Below are positions 33,935-45,499 of a stretch of DNA of 64,000 bases, piece after piece. Both the position numbers and the translations under genes were made by a program. Position 1 is the first letter of the stretch. Every line of letters begins with the position of its first letter. The notes beneath the pieces are model-generated. The model made no database searches and was not told where the DNA came from. It saw only the letters and a list, made by a program, of their open reading frames with translations. Source of the DNA: Tulasnella sp. 424 (lineage: Eukaryota > Basidiomycota > Agaricomycetes > Cantharellales > Tulasnellaceae); assembly GCA_019633425.1 (NCBI GenBank), contig WSUB01000031.1, forward strand, positions 1 to 64,000, written 5' to 3'.

Positions 33935-34940
33935 GGTGCGCTCGAACCCATTAGTTGGTAATCTATTGTTGTGGAAGGTCCTTTCGCTCTGGTCCCTGTG
34001 TTGCCTTCAACCAACAACCGATACAATCAGCCTGTCTATGTGTAAGTAACCCCCATCTCTTCGGCGTAAGAGGCCCTCCTTTCAACGAGGCACGCTTAGG
34101 CTTACGCCCCCTGTTCCTCACCCCATAGCCCTATCCCTCTGATTGGCTGGTAATTTCGCATTCGTCCCAGAAGGGGATAAAGTATTACCACCATGCTCGA
34201 TTGAGAGCTGTCACTCCTGTTAAACCTGGACCGGGGAGGATTTTGGAACAGGCCGCACCTGCTCTCATCGAAGCCTTCGGGTCCGCGCAAGCTTAAGGTG
34301 ACGACACTACGAAGTTCGTTTGTCCCTGAAGATGGGAAGAATGCCGTACAACAATGCTGCATCGATCATACCAATAGGCATGTCTTCTGAGCCCGTGCGG
34401 CCAGTACCGTTGAGCTGGGCCTGGCATCCTCGGACCGGATGGCTTCTTGGGTGAGTGGCCCCGCCAGGGCTTCTTTCATCTCCACTAAAACCCGCACTTT
34501 CCTGATCAATCACATCTAGACTCCGGAGAACGCCGGAGTCACGTGGAGAACTTCCCGTAGCACAAATCTACTGGACCGAGGACGAATTGAAAGGATTCCT
34601 CGGAAATGGAGCCACCGGTGAGAGAATTTCTGTGATATCAGAAATGGTGCTAAGTTTCAACGACTCTTTAGACGACCTGACGCCGCCCAGTTCGACCGAT
34701 CCTTGGAGCGCAAAGGAATGCGTGGAGTCATAAACACGGTCTCACCCACCTTTCCAGCCTGCTACCATCGTGAGTTCGTTTCTTCTGGGGTTGTTTCCGT
34801 CGCTACTCACAACCCCAGAAATAATTGGAATTCTTTAACAATTAGCGGGGCTTTGGGCTAGAGTTCGTCACGGTCTGACCTCGCCTCGGCTGCACCGCCT
34901 TCAAGGCGTCTTCGAATACTGCACTCTCAGAAGAAAGGGA
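33935..34940 (+). pseudogene. WW-like gene, A-type, heavily decayed
   Basis: The N-terminal exon (VEGPFALVPVLPSTNNRYNQ then PVYV, 33973-34041) is well preserved. The WW-like exon at 34168-34390 is shifted and contains stops, including TAA near 34295 and TGA at 34388-34390 replacing the conserved FW Trp codon. Blocks matching the HVENF, DDLT-PSS and RLHRLQG exons follow at about 34545, 34673 and 34890. Same truncation point as the preceding A-type copy. Confidence 0.7.
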
Positions 34941-34999
34941 ACTTCAAAATTGTCCTCTGAAAAGCATTCGGGTACTGAATTTATCACCATACTTTCACC

Positions 35000-35379
35000 C
35001 GTTTGGCGCCGTGGAACGGCAGGTGGCTTATCGATGACATTGGCACCCCGAGGGGGACACCTATTTCCAACATGTCCAACGTCTAATCGTAACGCAAACC
35101 AGAGCTCCAGTTCCTTCGACCGAGCGTTCATGACGTTCTCATTGAGCGAGGTCGTTCAAAGGATCCAAAAGTCGTAAAGGACGAGGCCTGTCTCCTCGCT
35201 ACCACAAACAGCCATCGACCTGCAAAGTCGAATAATATTTCGTGGATCACCGTCTCCGAAATCCCTTTGGGCTGCACAATATAAGCATGCGAGATCCGGG
35301 AATCGCGGGGTCATCTCAGTAAGCGGACTTCTCAGACTCCTGTATATTCTCGAGACAATTTTTCTTATCAGGCTTGTAA
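35000..35379 (+). pseudogene. WW-like gene fragment, B-type
   Basis: HPEGDTYFQHVQRLIVTQTR (35041-35100) is a B-type WW-like motif. 35225-35345 aligns with 35808-35930 of the next copy (the YYFVD...LWLHN region and the following intron). Internal stops are present. Confidence 0.65.
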
Positions 35380-37246
35380 TCAGTCCCCACTATACTCTCG
35401 CTCCTCCCGATACGACCGCCCTGTCAGGGCGTAAGTTTTCCTTGTTATGAATCAGCCTGAGCTCGGCCCAGAGTGGAACCGCATCGACCTCGTTCCCGCA
35501 AACCACACCTTGCTCCGAAGTAAGCTGGATTGAATCTTTGACAATAGGACTGGTGAACACTAACTTTTCGTGTCCGGCACAGGTATGAGCATATCGACTC
35601 GGGGTGGGCAGAATACGTGAACCCGGAGGGGGACACCTATTTCCAACACGACCAGCGTCGCATTATGACGCAAACAAACGTCCGAGTTCGGTCTACGGAG
35701 CGATGGCTACTAAGCGCTCATGACCTTCCCATGGAGCTAGGTCGAGGGAAGAATCAGCAATCTTCGAGCTCGAGGTGTCCATGCACGTTGCCTCCGAGAG
35801 CTAGCGACGAATATTACTTCGTGGATAGTCGTTTTCGACGTACCCTTTGGCTACACAATGTTTGTATGCGGGATCTAGGACTTGTGGGGTTCGAAACACT
35901 GGATGATCTCAGTAAGTGAACTCGCCGGTCTCCTAGGTCGGAGGTTAATCCGAACATTCGACTTTCCAGATTGTCCGGGGGCTACCCTGACCACCGAGTT
36001 CTGGACTCATCAAGAATATTTCCCTGCCACTAGATGAAGCTTCCGAAAACGTGTTGATCACCATTTTCCCTCACGGCTGTGCTGGTAAATCCATTTCTCC
36101 GGACGTCAAACCACACTCGCGTCCAGACGCATCGTTTTCGCAGATGATATGATTTTTCTTGGTTCAACGTTTCCTTATGGCGCACAGGAGTGCCGTGATC
36201 ATCTCCGAACGTTGGAGGGCTTTGTTGGTTTGGAATTTCTAAGGCCCATTTTCGTTTCCGCCATAGCTGATCGATGCTCACGCAGCCTCCGGCGAACCTT
36301 TGAGCTGCAGGGCAGCCACTTTCGGTAAGTAATTGATGACTCCGGACGGTTTGAAATTCAGTCTAATAATTAAACTTTCCAGCAAGGTTATGGGGCAGCA
36401 TTAGTCAGTACCCCCAAAATGCAACCAAACGTCCTTCTAACCTATTTTGACCGCAGCACGCGTTCGCCATATCAATAGATATAGCCTTCCCGGACCAAGA
36501 TTGGATCGTAATCAAGGACATGCTGAGTTCAAAAAACGGCCAGCGCCCCAACTTTATTCTGCGGGTTCTCGACATTCTCTTCCTAACATTATCGTGCCCC
36601 AAATCCGACCGTATAACCGAACTATGGAATGTCCGTGTGGTTTTCCAGCGCCACTGGCCTTCTTTTTTTTTTTTTTTGAAGAACAATGCAGTGAATGGTT
36701 CTGGTTGGCAGTCCTGGTTCGTCTCTACCATCACAAGAAGAAACAGCTGGGCTGATTTTCATCGTTTTGTCACCGAGCTCAGCCTTATTTATGTCGTCTC
36801 GCTAACTGTTCTCATTCGTATACTGCTGGCGTTATTGTCATCGTTGTCGAAGGGCCAAATCCGCTGGTTGTGACCGCGAGCTCGAGTCTGTCCCGGGCTC
36901 TCACCGTGCATGAACGCCACAATCGATCGGGATTCGACTCTGCATCTGATATTGTATGATTTCAACTTCCTCCCGCCCCTTCTTTAGTAAAGATCTGACG
37001 TGTTAAAACTGCATTGTCTTTCAGAGTTCTTGGATTATGTCGGTTGGGAGCTTCAGATCGGGTTTGCTCCCTGTACCTCTCAACTTTACACTCCCTCAGG
37101 CTATGGCAATCTACGCCACATCTTTCCTTCTGCTTGCACTGTTTAATCGATTACTGATAGGATGCCCCCAATTCCGTCCTACTCTCACTAGCGGCCCTTG
37201 GCCCCACAATCGCAGCACTACCAATCAACCCATTTCTCTAGCTTAG
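35380..37246 (+). pseudogene. WW-like membrane protein gene, B-type, full length but frameshifted
   Basis: The WW-like exon at about 35582-35910 reads SGWAEYVNPEGDTYFQHDQR through YYFVDSRFRRTLWLHN. The next exon (about 35969-36035) shows EFWTHQEYFPATR, then a frame change before PHGCAG. Exon DDMIFLGSTFPYGAQECRDH (about 36142-36225) is clean. The exon with RHINRYSLPGPRLDRNQG shifts frame before ITELWNVRVVFQRHWPSFF (about 36612-36660). A run of 15 T (36663-36677) then throws the following EEQCSEWFW block into yet another frame. The last exon (about 37025-37246) keeps the FRSGLLPVPLNFTLPQA-type tail. All family exons are present, so the gene was whole before decay. Confidence 0.75.
36663..36677. 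repeat. 15-T homopolymer inside a WW-like pseudogene exon
   Basis: Lies between the HWPSFF and EEQCSEW blocks of the B-type copy. The two blocks are in different frames, so length change in this tract is one of the disabling lesions. Confidence 0.85.
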
Positions 37247-37689
37247 ATTCGTTCGAACTTTCCAACGCGTTGGCAGTTATGACCGCGAGTCGTTGGAGAT
37301 TCCCAATTGTAAAAGATATCGTCCTGTTGAAGAACCTGTGGTTAGCTTAACCGCATTCCCAGTTCTAGGTCCTGTCGCTCAGTGGCCGTGTCGCGTGAAC
37401 ATCATTCTTCTTCGAGACAGTCCCCTCCGTGATGTGTCCCCAAACGGCGTCCAACAACTAGATTCCCTTAGACGTAACTGCTTGTTCTTAAATATCTCGA
37501 ACCTATCGCGTTAAATCTTGGTCCTTATCATGTTTCGTGGAAGGGATTTGTGGCGGCTACGACGTTCCGCATGACTAAGGATTTCAATCCGGACCGACCG
37601 TACTCCCCGATGTCGATAAGTCACTAACACCCCCACCCCCGAGCTCTCGCCAAGGCAGGAGCCATAGGATCCAAATCTGTCCTCGTGGC

Positions 37690-38540
37690 TTAGGCCTTGA
37701 TGCGCAAGACTCTTCTGACCTTGCTCCCAGTTCTCCCTCACCGAATAATCGCTACAATCAGCCAGTGTATGTGTTAGCGCCCCACCGTTCACGTCTTTCC
37801 GCCTTTAGCGCCTCCTAACACGTTCGGTCAAGCACACAGTCCTGTAAACAAGGCTACCTTCAAGGAAATGCAACTTATTTTCGTCTGGACGTTGGCTAGC
37901 TCCTCTCCAGCGTAAGCTGCAGCGCTTTAGTTTCCGGTGCCAACCACTGACCTTTGGGCTGCGTCTTTCTCTTCGCAGCCCATTCAATATCCAGAGTGGA
38001 ATGCTACGTTCTCCCTGAGGGCGGTTACTCGAGTTCTCGTCCTCTGAGCCCACAATCAGAAGGATTCCGGGGCTTGCGCTTCTCGAAGCACTCGGATCCC
38101 CGCAAGGTGACGACACAATTGAAATCGGAGTGCTCGAGGTTACCGGGGAATGGGAAGAATGCCGTGCATCATTGCTAGATTGACTATACATGCAGGTGCT
38201 CGGGGCATGTGCGACCAGTACCGCTGAATTGGGACTGGGGGCTTCGTTGGTTTTGCTGTGTGGGGAGCACCGAGTGTGACATTAGCGTCGGTCACGGCTC
38301 TAATTCTCTCCAAAGAAGTGCAAATGGGAGAGCATTGGAATCACGTCGAAACCTTCCAGTGCCACCGGATCCGGGTGGCTGACGCGGAGGGCGGGTTGGA
38401 AATACTCCTCATGTCTGTAGTGATACAGCCAGTGAGGAAACTCTGAGACTCCTTGATGATATGACGTCGCCGGGTTCCCTAGAATGTGACCAGGTGGTGA
38501 CCCTTTCATGTTCGGTGCCTGTCATCACGTGAACATTTAG
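37690..38540 (+). pseudogene. WW-like gene, A-type, decayed
   Basis: The N-terminal exon block (aataatcgctacaatcagcc, 37743-37762) is nearly identical to 32320-32339. The WW-like exon (about 38000-38190) matches the 32.6-kb copy at DNA level but is shifted and contains stops. The block gagcattggaatcacgtcga (38331-38350) and DDMTSPGS (about 38455-38480) are recognisable. No intact reading frame remains. Confidence 0.65.
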
Positions 38541-39267
38541 CGTGACACGTCGCGAAGTTCCGGCCGTCCCAAGAGTGTGCTAGTCGTGGTCCGACAAGGC
38601 TGTACTCCCTTTACCTGGCTGCGCCGGTTCTGTATTCCGAATGTCGTTGCGACGTCTATAATGTGTTTGCCAGAGGTATGTGACCACATCCGATCTTGGC
38701 CTCGACGTTCGTCAACCCATGCCTTTCACCGTTGGCAACGCCAAACGTGCACTTCGGCTAGCAGAATGTATTGAAGGGTACAACGAGCATGTCGGAAGCC
38801 GAGCCGGCTCAGCTCAGTTCCGGGTTGCCCCCTAGAGTCAGAGACTGTCGACGAGGTATCCCGCTTTCCTCAAGGTCGAGGTAAGGTTTTTTCCCACTCA
38901 AATACGCACCACGAGGAAAAACGAGGTCAGGGTGGACTCACCGCGAAAACCCCCCCCCCCCCCGATTGCACCCACTTCGAGGTGGGCTCAGGCCGCACAA
39001 TTGAGGGAATTTGGCGCCCCACACACACAACATCCAGGTGTTCCTACGTCGTTTTGCTCTCTCCATTCCACTGCACTTGTTGGGTGCGGTCTTTCGAACA
39101 GCATCTGTTCTTCTATGTAGAAACTGTAGGGATTTATATATTCCGAGCGTCAGATCATTCAACATAGCGAGTGCCCCGTCATCCGTCTGCCGCGCACCGA
39201 CCCCATCCATTTAAAAACAGAGCTCAGACCTACAAGCCCCCACCCCGAGCAGAGGACCCTTGTACTC
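38541..39267. other. Spacer with a 14-C homopolymer
   Basis: Mostly featureless. Weak similarity to WW-like exon tails near 38780 (caacgagcatgtc). A run of 14 C is at 38950-38963. Confidence 0.4.
38950..38963. repeat. 14-C homopolymer
   Basis: Uninterrupted run of C. Similar runs lie at 3550-3560, 26298-26306 and 41824-41838, all outside coding exons. Confidence 0.9.
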
Positions 39268-41006
39268 ATGGACATTATCCTTAATCCTGTGCTTCCTTCC
39301 ACGCTTCAAGAACACCGTCGGGGGTGAGTGACACGGCTTACTTTACCCGTTGCGCTGACTAAGCACACACCACCCACGTCAAAGACGTCGTCAAGAAGCC
39401 ATAGTACCTGAGCAACAACAGCTTCCGTGCGTATATAAACTTCTTTCCTCTGAACCCAGGGTATTTTGGCCGAATCCTTGTACTCCAGTGGACCGTGGAT
39501 TGAGATCCCCCATAATAACGGAGACAAATACTACCACAACCCTGAGAGTGACGTTCTCACGCCAGTCAATCCCCGAGACGTTGACAATGCAGCAGTTCTT
39601 CAACTCGTTACACATGAGATACACCAACGCCTGGAAGCATTAAATCTGCGCGACAGTGTTACTATTGTTATCTGGTTCACAAACGAGAGGATGGCCAGTT
39701 ATTACCTTGTGCGCAGTGATGATTACGAGATAGTTTGGGCTGAAGATGTGACATACGCGATTCTGGGTGTGACTCCACCATGCCGTAACGGGGATTGCTT
39801 CAGTACGTTTCCAATTCCAAAGCAGGCTCTCTTCTTCACCTAAGGATTTTTGGGACTTGTTGGATAGGAATCCTGGTTCTGTATCAGTATTGGTACCACG
39901 TATGTTGTTTCCCGCCGACCAAAGTCGATGCTTCCGCCGAACGCGGACTGATTGGGAGGCTCACGTGCAGTCGGATTCCGGGTAAGGGCCCTCCCATCCC
40001 TGACGGTCAAAATCCAAACCTGAACTAAGCAGCCTCCCTACGACTTGACGATGCAGGAAACGAGACGCTAACCCCATGGACACCAGAAGAATGCGCTCGC
40101 CTCCTGGCTGAAATTGAAGAGAATAGAGGTAAGCACGGTACCCTGACCCCGGTTCGTGATCCCGACGTCCCTCTTCGACTGTTCCTCAGCGACACAACCG
40201 GTCCCATATCGAATGGTTAGAATAGGTGGGTAGAATGATCGGCACCCTACGCCTGACTGACGCATCTTCTGTTTTCTAGGTCTCCTGCTCAGCGAGATAT
40301 GTAAGACCCTTCCTGCGGCCTGTGCCCGATATAGTCTAACGACCCAGCGTACCTCCCTAGACCTTCAACAACATGAGAATGTTCATCGTCGCCGCAACGG
40401 TAGAAATATTCGACCTCGAAACCGCCATCCAGTAGTAGTTGTTCAAATGAGAAATGATGACCAGCCCGAGCGGTGGATGTTAATTGAGATTTTGACTGTG
40501 CGCGAGATGTGATTGGCTATTTGCGTTTGCTGTCGCTGACCCATGATTCAGGATATTGACCGGCCTTTATCAATTATCCTCGCCTACTCTCTCCTACTTG
40601 CGGAAGCGAATCAAGCGATAGCGCCGAAGAGCGTGCTTAACGACCAGCTTCTCCTGGTATCCCTCGCCGGTCTGGCTGCGGCCTTTCTACTTTGCTTCTT
40701 ATCTCCTGGGCTCTACTTGTACATCGTGAGTCCGATCTATCGAATTGTGTTTACTGTCTGTTAAATGTTTGTTCGCAGGCAGCTCGCCTTTTCGAGAACG
40801 CAGCCCGCAATGCACCCGTGCGCAATTGGGCTCTGACGTCTCTCCTGGCATTCGTTGCATTCGTGTACGGCTGTCTTTTGACCTCCTTTAGGTGGTGCCT
40901 CGATCCTCCGGAGCATCAGCTCCCCATCGCTGGACTTGTGATGGTGACTTTCGTTCTGGCTCTCCCGCCCGCGTTTCATTTCCTCAGATCGTGCTACGAG
41001 TTGTAA
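39268..41006 (+). CDS. WW-like multi-pass membrane protein, intact copy 2 (385 aa)
   Basis: Nine exons: 39268-39323, 39385-39426, 39489-39802, 39868-39981, 40057-40128, 40280-40300, 40361-40497, 40552-40725, 40779-41006. The N-terminal splice choice is the least certain; it was chosen because it gives normal intron sizes and joins LPGPWIEIP in frame. WW-like part: GPWIEIPHNNGDKYYHNPES, then VLTPVNPR with Val in place of the second Trp. Second motif ASYYLVRSDDYEIVWAEDV. Then YQYWYHV and ETLTPWTPEECARLLAEIEE. The four C-terminal helices run from SIILAYSLLLAEA to LAFVAFVYGCLLTSF and LVMVTFVLALPPAFHFL. Exon sizes 72, 21 and 174 nt are identical to copy 1. Confidence 0.82.
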
Positions 41007-41823
41007 TAGAGGGACCACCTGCACGGTGATTATAATGTCCCTCACACTTGAGAAATTCCTCTAAACGCACTTTGGTATCTGCTTCGTTTCCGTTTCCTCC
41101 CTGTTCTCAGATGTACAGATCACTCTCGAATTGCTTCGTTTGAACTGCCCCGAAAGTTTTCTTCTTTGTTGTTGGTCCCTTGCTCCAAATACAATACAGT
41201 ATCTGTATCGTCCGAAGCACAGATAGTGCCTTCATGTGCGCTCAGGGCGAGCGGCGATTTGGCCTCAAGCCGGAACCAGGGAAGGTTTCCTCGTTTGCCC
41301 TGGTTACGGTGTAAATCTTCGAACATTAAGGTTTATCGTCTCCGTGTTTCATGGTAGGGAGAGAATGGAGGGCACCCTCCCAGAAAGAAGCTCGGCGTAG
41401 AGACTCGGATCCGGAACGGTTGGGGTGGCAGTCTACCACAAACTGCTTCTCCTCAAGGGGCAACCAACCGAGATGTCTTACGCACAGAAGCATCTTGATC
41501 TCACTAGTTCAAGATTCCTTGAACGATTTCTCATCTCTGGGGAAACGACTAAAACACGAATGCGTGCACCTAGGGCTAGCGGACTGGTATGGATCAGATA
41601 TCATCCAAATCCACAATGGGTCACGTAATTCAGCCTATGCAGATTAGAGGCACCAGTCCGTATTAGGTCTGAAACGGAGTGTCTGGGCTATATCATGAGG
41701 TGTTTGTGCGTCAATGCAATTCCACGCTCTGTGAGATGCTGGCTCCGGGTGGGAACCTTGAAATGCGCGACGGAAAGGCCTGGATGCAGCATGCCTCTGC
41801 TCCCAACACGAAGACACCACCTT

Positions 41824-41838
41824 CCCCCCCCCCCCCCC
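41824..41838. repeat. 15-C homopolymer
   Basis: Uninterrupted run of C in the spacer between WW-like copies 2 and 3. Confidence 0.9.
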
Positions 41839-42432
41839 AACGGCTATGATCGGGGATATAAGCCAACATTCGGTCAATTCTTTCAACTCGTTTGGGTAGT
41901 GGAGGTTATTGTGGGGCACTACTTCCCTTTGCGACCCCCTGGGACGCACGAGCCTCCGCCCTGGCCGAGCCACGTGGGTGCACTGAAGTCACCAGTCACC
42001 TGTAAAACACCCCTCAAGCATGGATAGGAGATGTAGGGCATGGAGCTTATGGATTTACTCTTGCTTCTTCCAAAGCGATCCGCCCACGGCGATTGACTGC
42101 CTGTTGAGCAAATCCCAGAGACAAGTTTAGACTTCATTCCTATCAAACTTTAGGTATTTATTCTTTTTGAAGGTGGTTCATTTTAAGCCATATTTTTAAA
42201 ATGTGCGGGTTAAGCGCCTGAGGCCCGTGCTTTGAATAAACCATTTCCAGTGCGCAGAATACCATTTAAAAAGCAATCACTTGAGATATTTGGAGCTCTA
42301 TCAAGCCGATTAAGCAATAATCCACACTTATGGTTGGCAGGAATATCATTTGGGGTCATTCGCGGGCGGAGATGAGAAAAACCCCAGTCGAGAATAGACT
42401 GGGATACTTGCGGCGATTCTCAGTCTGAAACG

Positions 42433-42618
42433 ATGCGATCGAGTCTACGCCTCATGGTGTTGATAACATTCTTGCTCAGTCCGTCTCTTCTAGTCCTTAG
42501 AGCAAACTCCGCCTTTGGTTCAGAGAGTTGGTGGGTACAGAACAAATATGTTGATACCGACCTGCCGGTCCGGCGACTTCCCCACATCCTCAACAGTGCT
42601 AGAGGGAGTCAAAACTAA
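42433..42618 (+). CDS. Possible small secreted protein (61 aa)
   Basis: Starts at an ATG with a basic n-region (MRSSLR) and a hydrophobic core (LMVLITFLLSPSLLVL). Then a plausible cleavage region (ANSAFG) and a short mature part with two adjacent Trp. There are no cysteine pairs and no homologue in the window. An ORF of this size can arise by chance, and it may be an exon of something larger. Confidence 0.25.
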   Translation: MRSSLRLMVLITFLLSPSLLVLRANSAFGSESWWVQNKYVDTDLPVRRLPHILNSARGSQN

Positions 42619-43024
42619 CTTGAAACACAGAGAATCACACCGTTCCTCGCCCGGAACTCGATCGACCATGCTGAGAGCCCGATCGAAAACGCCTGTATTG
42701 TTCCGATGATGAAATGATTTCACAGTGCCTTCAGAGCCAAGTGCCAGACCTTAACAAGCACAAATAGAAGATGTTCTTGTCCCGGTTGAAATGGGAGGGG
42801 ATACAACGGGTATTCGCCATGCTTCGTGGTAGCATGTTTTCTCGTGCTTCAGTGACCGTGGTACGAATCATGGTAGTCACGTTTTTGCCCCATCCTCGTC
42901 CGCACTTAAAATCGGGCTCTCAAGCAATATTCGAAGATTTTTGCTCCGGATCAGCGTCTCGGCAGAAGCATTCCCTCTGGCTCTCGCTATAGGGGCAATC
43001 AGCAGCTCCATCGATACAGGAGAC

Positions 43025-44817
43025 ATGGCCATCCCTATCACGCTTGTGCCTCGACTACCCCTCCAAGTGTTGGCAGAGGCTGATGACGCCGCGGCCGGCA
43101 GACGGTGAGTCTTGGTCCTGGATCGACCAACCCCGTTTCTCAGACATGTTCAACCAGGCCGCAACAGCAAGTCGTCCACATCCGAGCTTTCTTTGGAACT
43201 GACCTCGGCGAAACTATAGCCCCTCGGTGAGTACGGTCTTATGCATCCCAATCAGAGGTAGACATTCCTTTACCAACGGTCTTTTGCCTAGTCTGCCCCT
43301 TGGTTGGGAAGGATGTACTCACCCTCAAGGGATTGTTTACTACTTCCACGCTCATGATCGAGTGCTGACCCATGTAGATCCCCGACTCCCCGAGAACTTG
43401 GAGCAGCTGCAGCTAGCGTTGAGGAAGATTGAAGCTCTCCTACCACCCGGTTGGCGGGAGCGGAACATTCACATCGTTCTGAGTTTCACCCCAGAAGAAC
43501 TGCGCAAGAGACTGGTCCAGTATTATCTAGCGGACTATAGCACCCAACTGGTGTTCTGGGTTCATCACGTCGACCTACGAGATATTGGACTCCAGCCATA
43601 TCAAAACATGGCGTGTCTCAGTGAGTCGCGACTCCTACCCTTAGATGCAGCCGAGACACTGAGTCCCATGAATCAATTCTTTCAAGAATCCATGTTGCTT
43701 TCGCCGTTTTGGACCCACGTTTACCACTTCTCTTCCACCACGTCGGGTTTGAACATTGAAACAGAAATACGACTATTGAAGAACCGCCTCAACTTTGGGA
43801 GGGTGCCGGGTACGACCCTCTTGGTATCCGTGCTTGTCCAGTTCTGTTAAAACTATATCAGGTTATGACCATATGACTCCGTGGAGCAAGAATGCTTGCG
43901 CTCTCTTCATCGAGACTCTGGAGGCATCCATGAGTGAGCATTCATACTTCACGTGCAGCAGTGTTTTAATTCTTGGCCCTCCTTACGCTCAGTTGGCCCT
44001 TTGCATTACCAAATAACCACCATAGGCAAGCAATACTCCTTGCGTAGTGCCTCGATTTAGAATTTGTCATGCTGACTTTGGATCCTTAGGTCGACTCAAC
44101 GCAATCTTATGTGAGCACCGCTGGGATGAGTGTTTTATCCAGTCAGAGTAACAAGATATTTTAGCCAGACACCGGCACAGTCTTAGGTGGGATATGGACT
44201 ACAGCGAGAGGCCATTCTATCCACGAAGGGGGTTTAATGGCCCGGTTGCACGGGTTTTCCGACGTCGGGGTGATGCAATCGAACGCTTGCGGTTCCCTTC
44301 GGTACGTCTATGCCTAGTTCCCTTTCTTTTAAAAGGCTTAGCGACGCTGACTGTATACAGCAGCTTGACCCGCTTTTAGTTGCATTCTTGCTTTTCTCAG
44401 TCTATATAGCCTTCGAAGGGCTGCGGATATTTCGGAAAGGTTCCGTCGACACTCTCGCTTTCTTCCTCACCTCCGCCAGCTGCTTGGTGGCGTTCTTTTT
44501 AGATCATATTTTGAGTACTTCGGATCCCTTAGTAAGCATCTTGAAACCTACCAGGTTGTTTGATTTTCACAACCATGCCTTTGCAGGGCCATCGTCTTCT
44601 TGCGGCTTCAATTCGCCGGCCATGGTTTTCGCTCTGTCTCGCATTGTTTGCCTCGTTTGATCTTGGTCTGTACAGTCTATTCGTCGTCGACAATAGTCCT
44701 GAACTGATCCATGATCTAACGGGTCAAGTTGCGTTGATACTGCTTCTCCCTCCTATGCTGATTACAGTTATTCTCATCCTAGACTCTCAGCAATCTCCCC
44801 CCTTACACCCATTCTAA
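43025..44817 (+). CDS. WW-like multi-pass membrane protein, intact copy 3 (410 aa)
   Basis: Nine exons: 43025-43104, 43158-43226, 43292-43620, 43687-43809, 43862-43933, 44090-44110, 44165-44301, 44361-44531, 44587-44817; all phases fit. The N-terminal exon carries the recurring ITLVPRLP motif. WW-like domain LPLGWEGCTHPQGIVYYFHA, then VLTHVDPRLP with Val replacing the second Trp. Second motif VQYYLADYSTQLVFWVHHVD, then LSPFWTHVYHF, MTPWSKNACALFIETLE and a basic linker (RRGFNGPVARVFRRRGDAIE). The membrane tail includes LLVAFLLFSVYIAFEGL, FFLTSASCLVAFFLDHIL, LCLALFASFDLGLYSLFVV and VALILLLPPMLITVILIL. Exon sizes 72, 21 and 137 nt match copy 2. This is the clearest copy for modelling the family. 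Confidence 0.88.
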
Positions 44818-45499
44818 TCCACATCGTCTTGAACCTTTTACCTAAGTCTCTACAGTAGGATAGAACATGATTTTATGACTTCCTGAGAGTGTCTTTCCCT
44901 CGTCGGTGCGGTCAAAATTATCGATATTTCCTTTGGGTTCCTCCTCTTCAAAAAATATGCTATCCGGAAACTCTCCCTTCTTGGAAAACCCCAAGAAAAC
45001 CCCTTCCGATCAGGCGAGCCCGCCTTATCAACGCCATCCGATCGGGTGGGGCTCGAAAGTGGACTTCTACGAGAGAAAATCAATTAGGCCATGCCCCATG
45101 CAGGTGTGGTGAGTCGCCCGCGCCTTGTGATCACGAAATTTCATTTGCATGCTTCGGGTGCAGAATTTCACAAGGCAATTAAGAGCTAATTGAGCTCGTG
45201 CAGGTGATCTTTGGGTGGATCTCGATGTCCGTCTACTGGCTAAACGTGTCACGGAGTTGATGCATCATGACAGAGTATTCTGAATCTCCATATTCCACCA
45301 TGCACCCGAACCATGATTGAACAAATGAACAGCAGGTTTATTTTACACGAGATACGATTTTGTAAAGGGTCGCGGGCGCTCCGGGCACCCGCAACCGGAC
45401 GAGAATACTAATACATCCAGACGGCATAGGGCGACATAGACGATACATAGGAGCATAGAGTGGAGAACACACCTTTTCAACCCAGTCTGGAAGCTCAGC
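44818..45499. other. Convergent spacer between WW-like copies 3 and 4
   Basis: About 680 bp between two converging 3' ends. No gene is seen. Confidence 0.5.

Larger units (their letters stand above)
41007..43024. other. 2-kb spacer with a 15-C homopolymer and one possible short secreted ORF
   Basis: No WW-like exon is certain here. A 15-C run lies at 41824-41838. A 61-codon ATG frame at 42433-42618 has a signal-peptide-like start and is listed separately. Confidence 0.45.
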
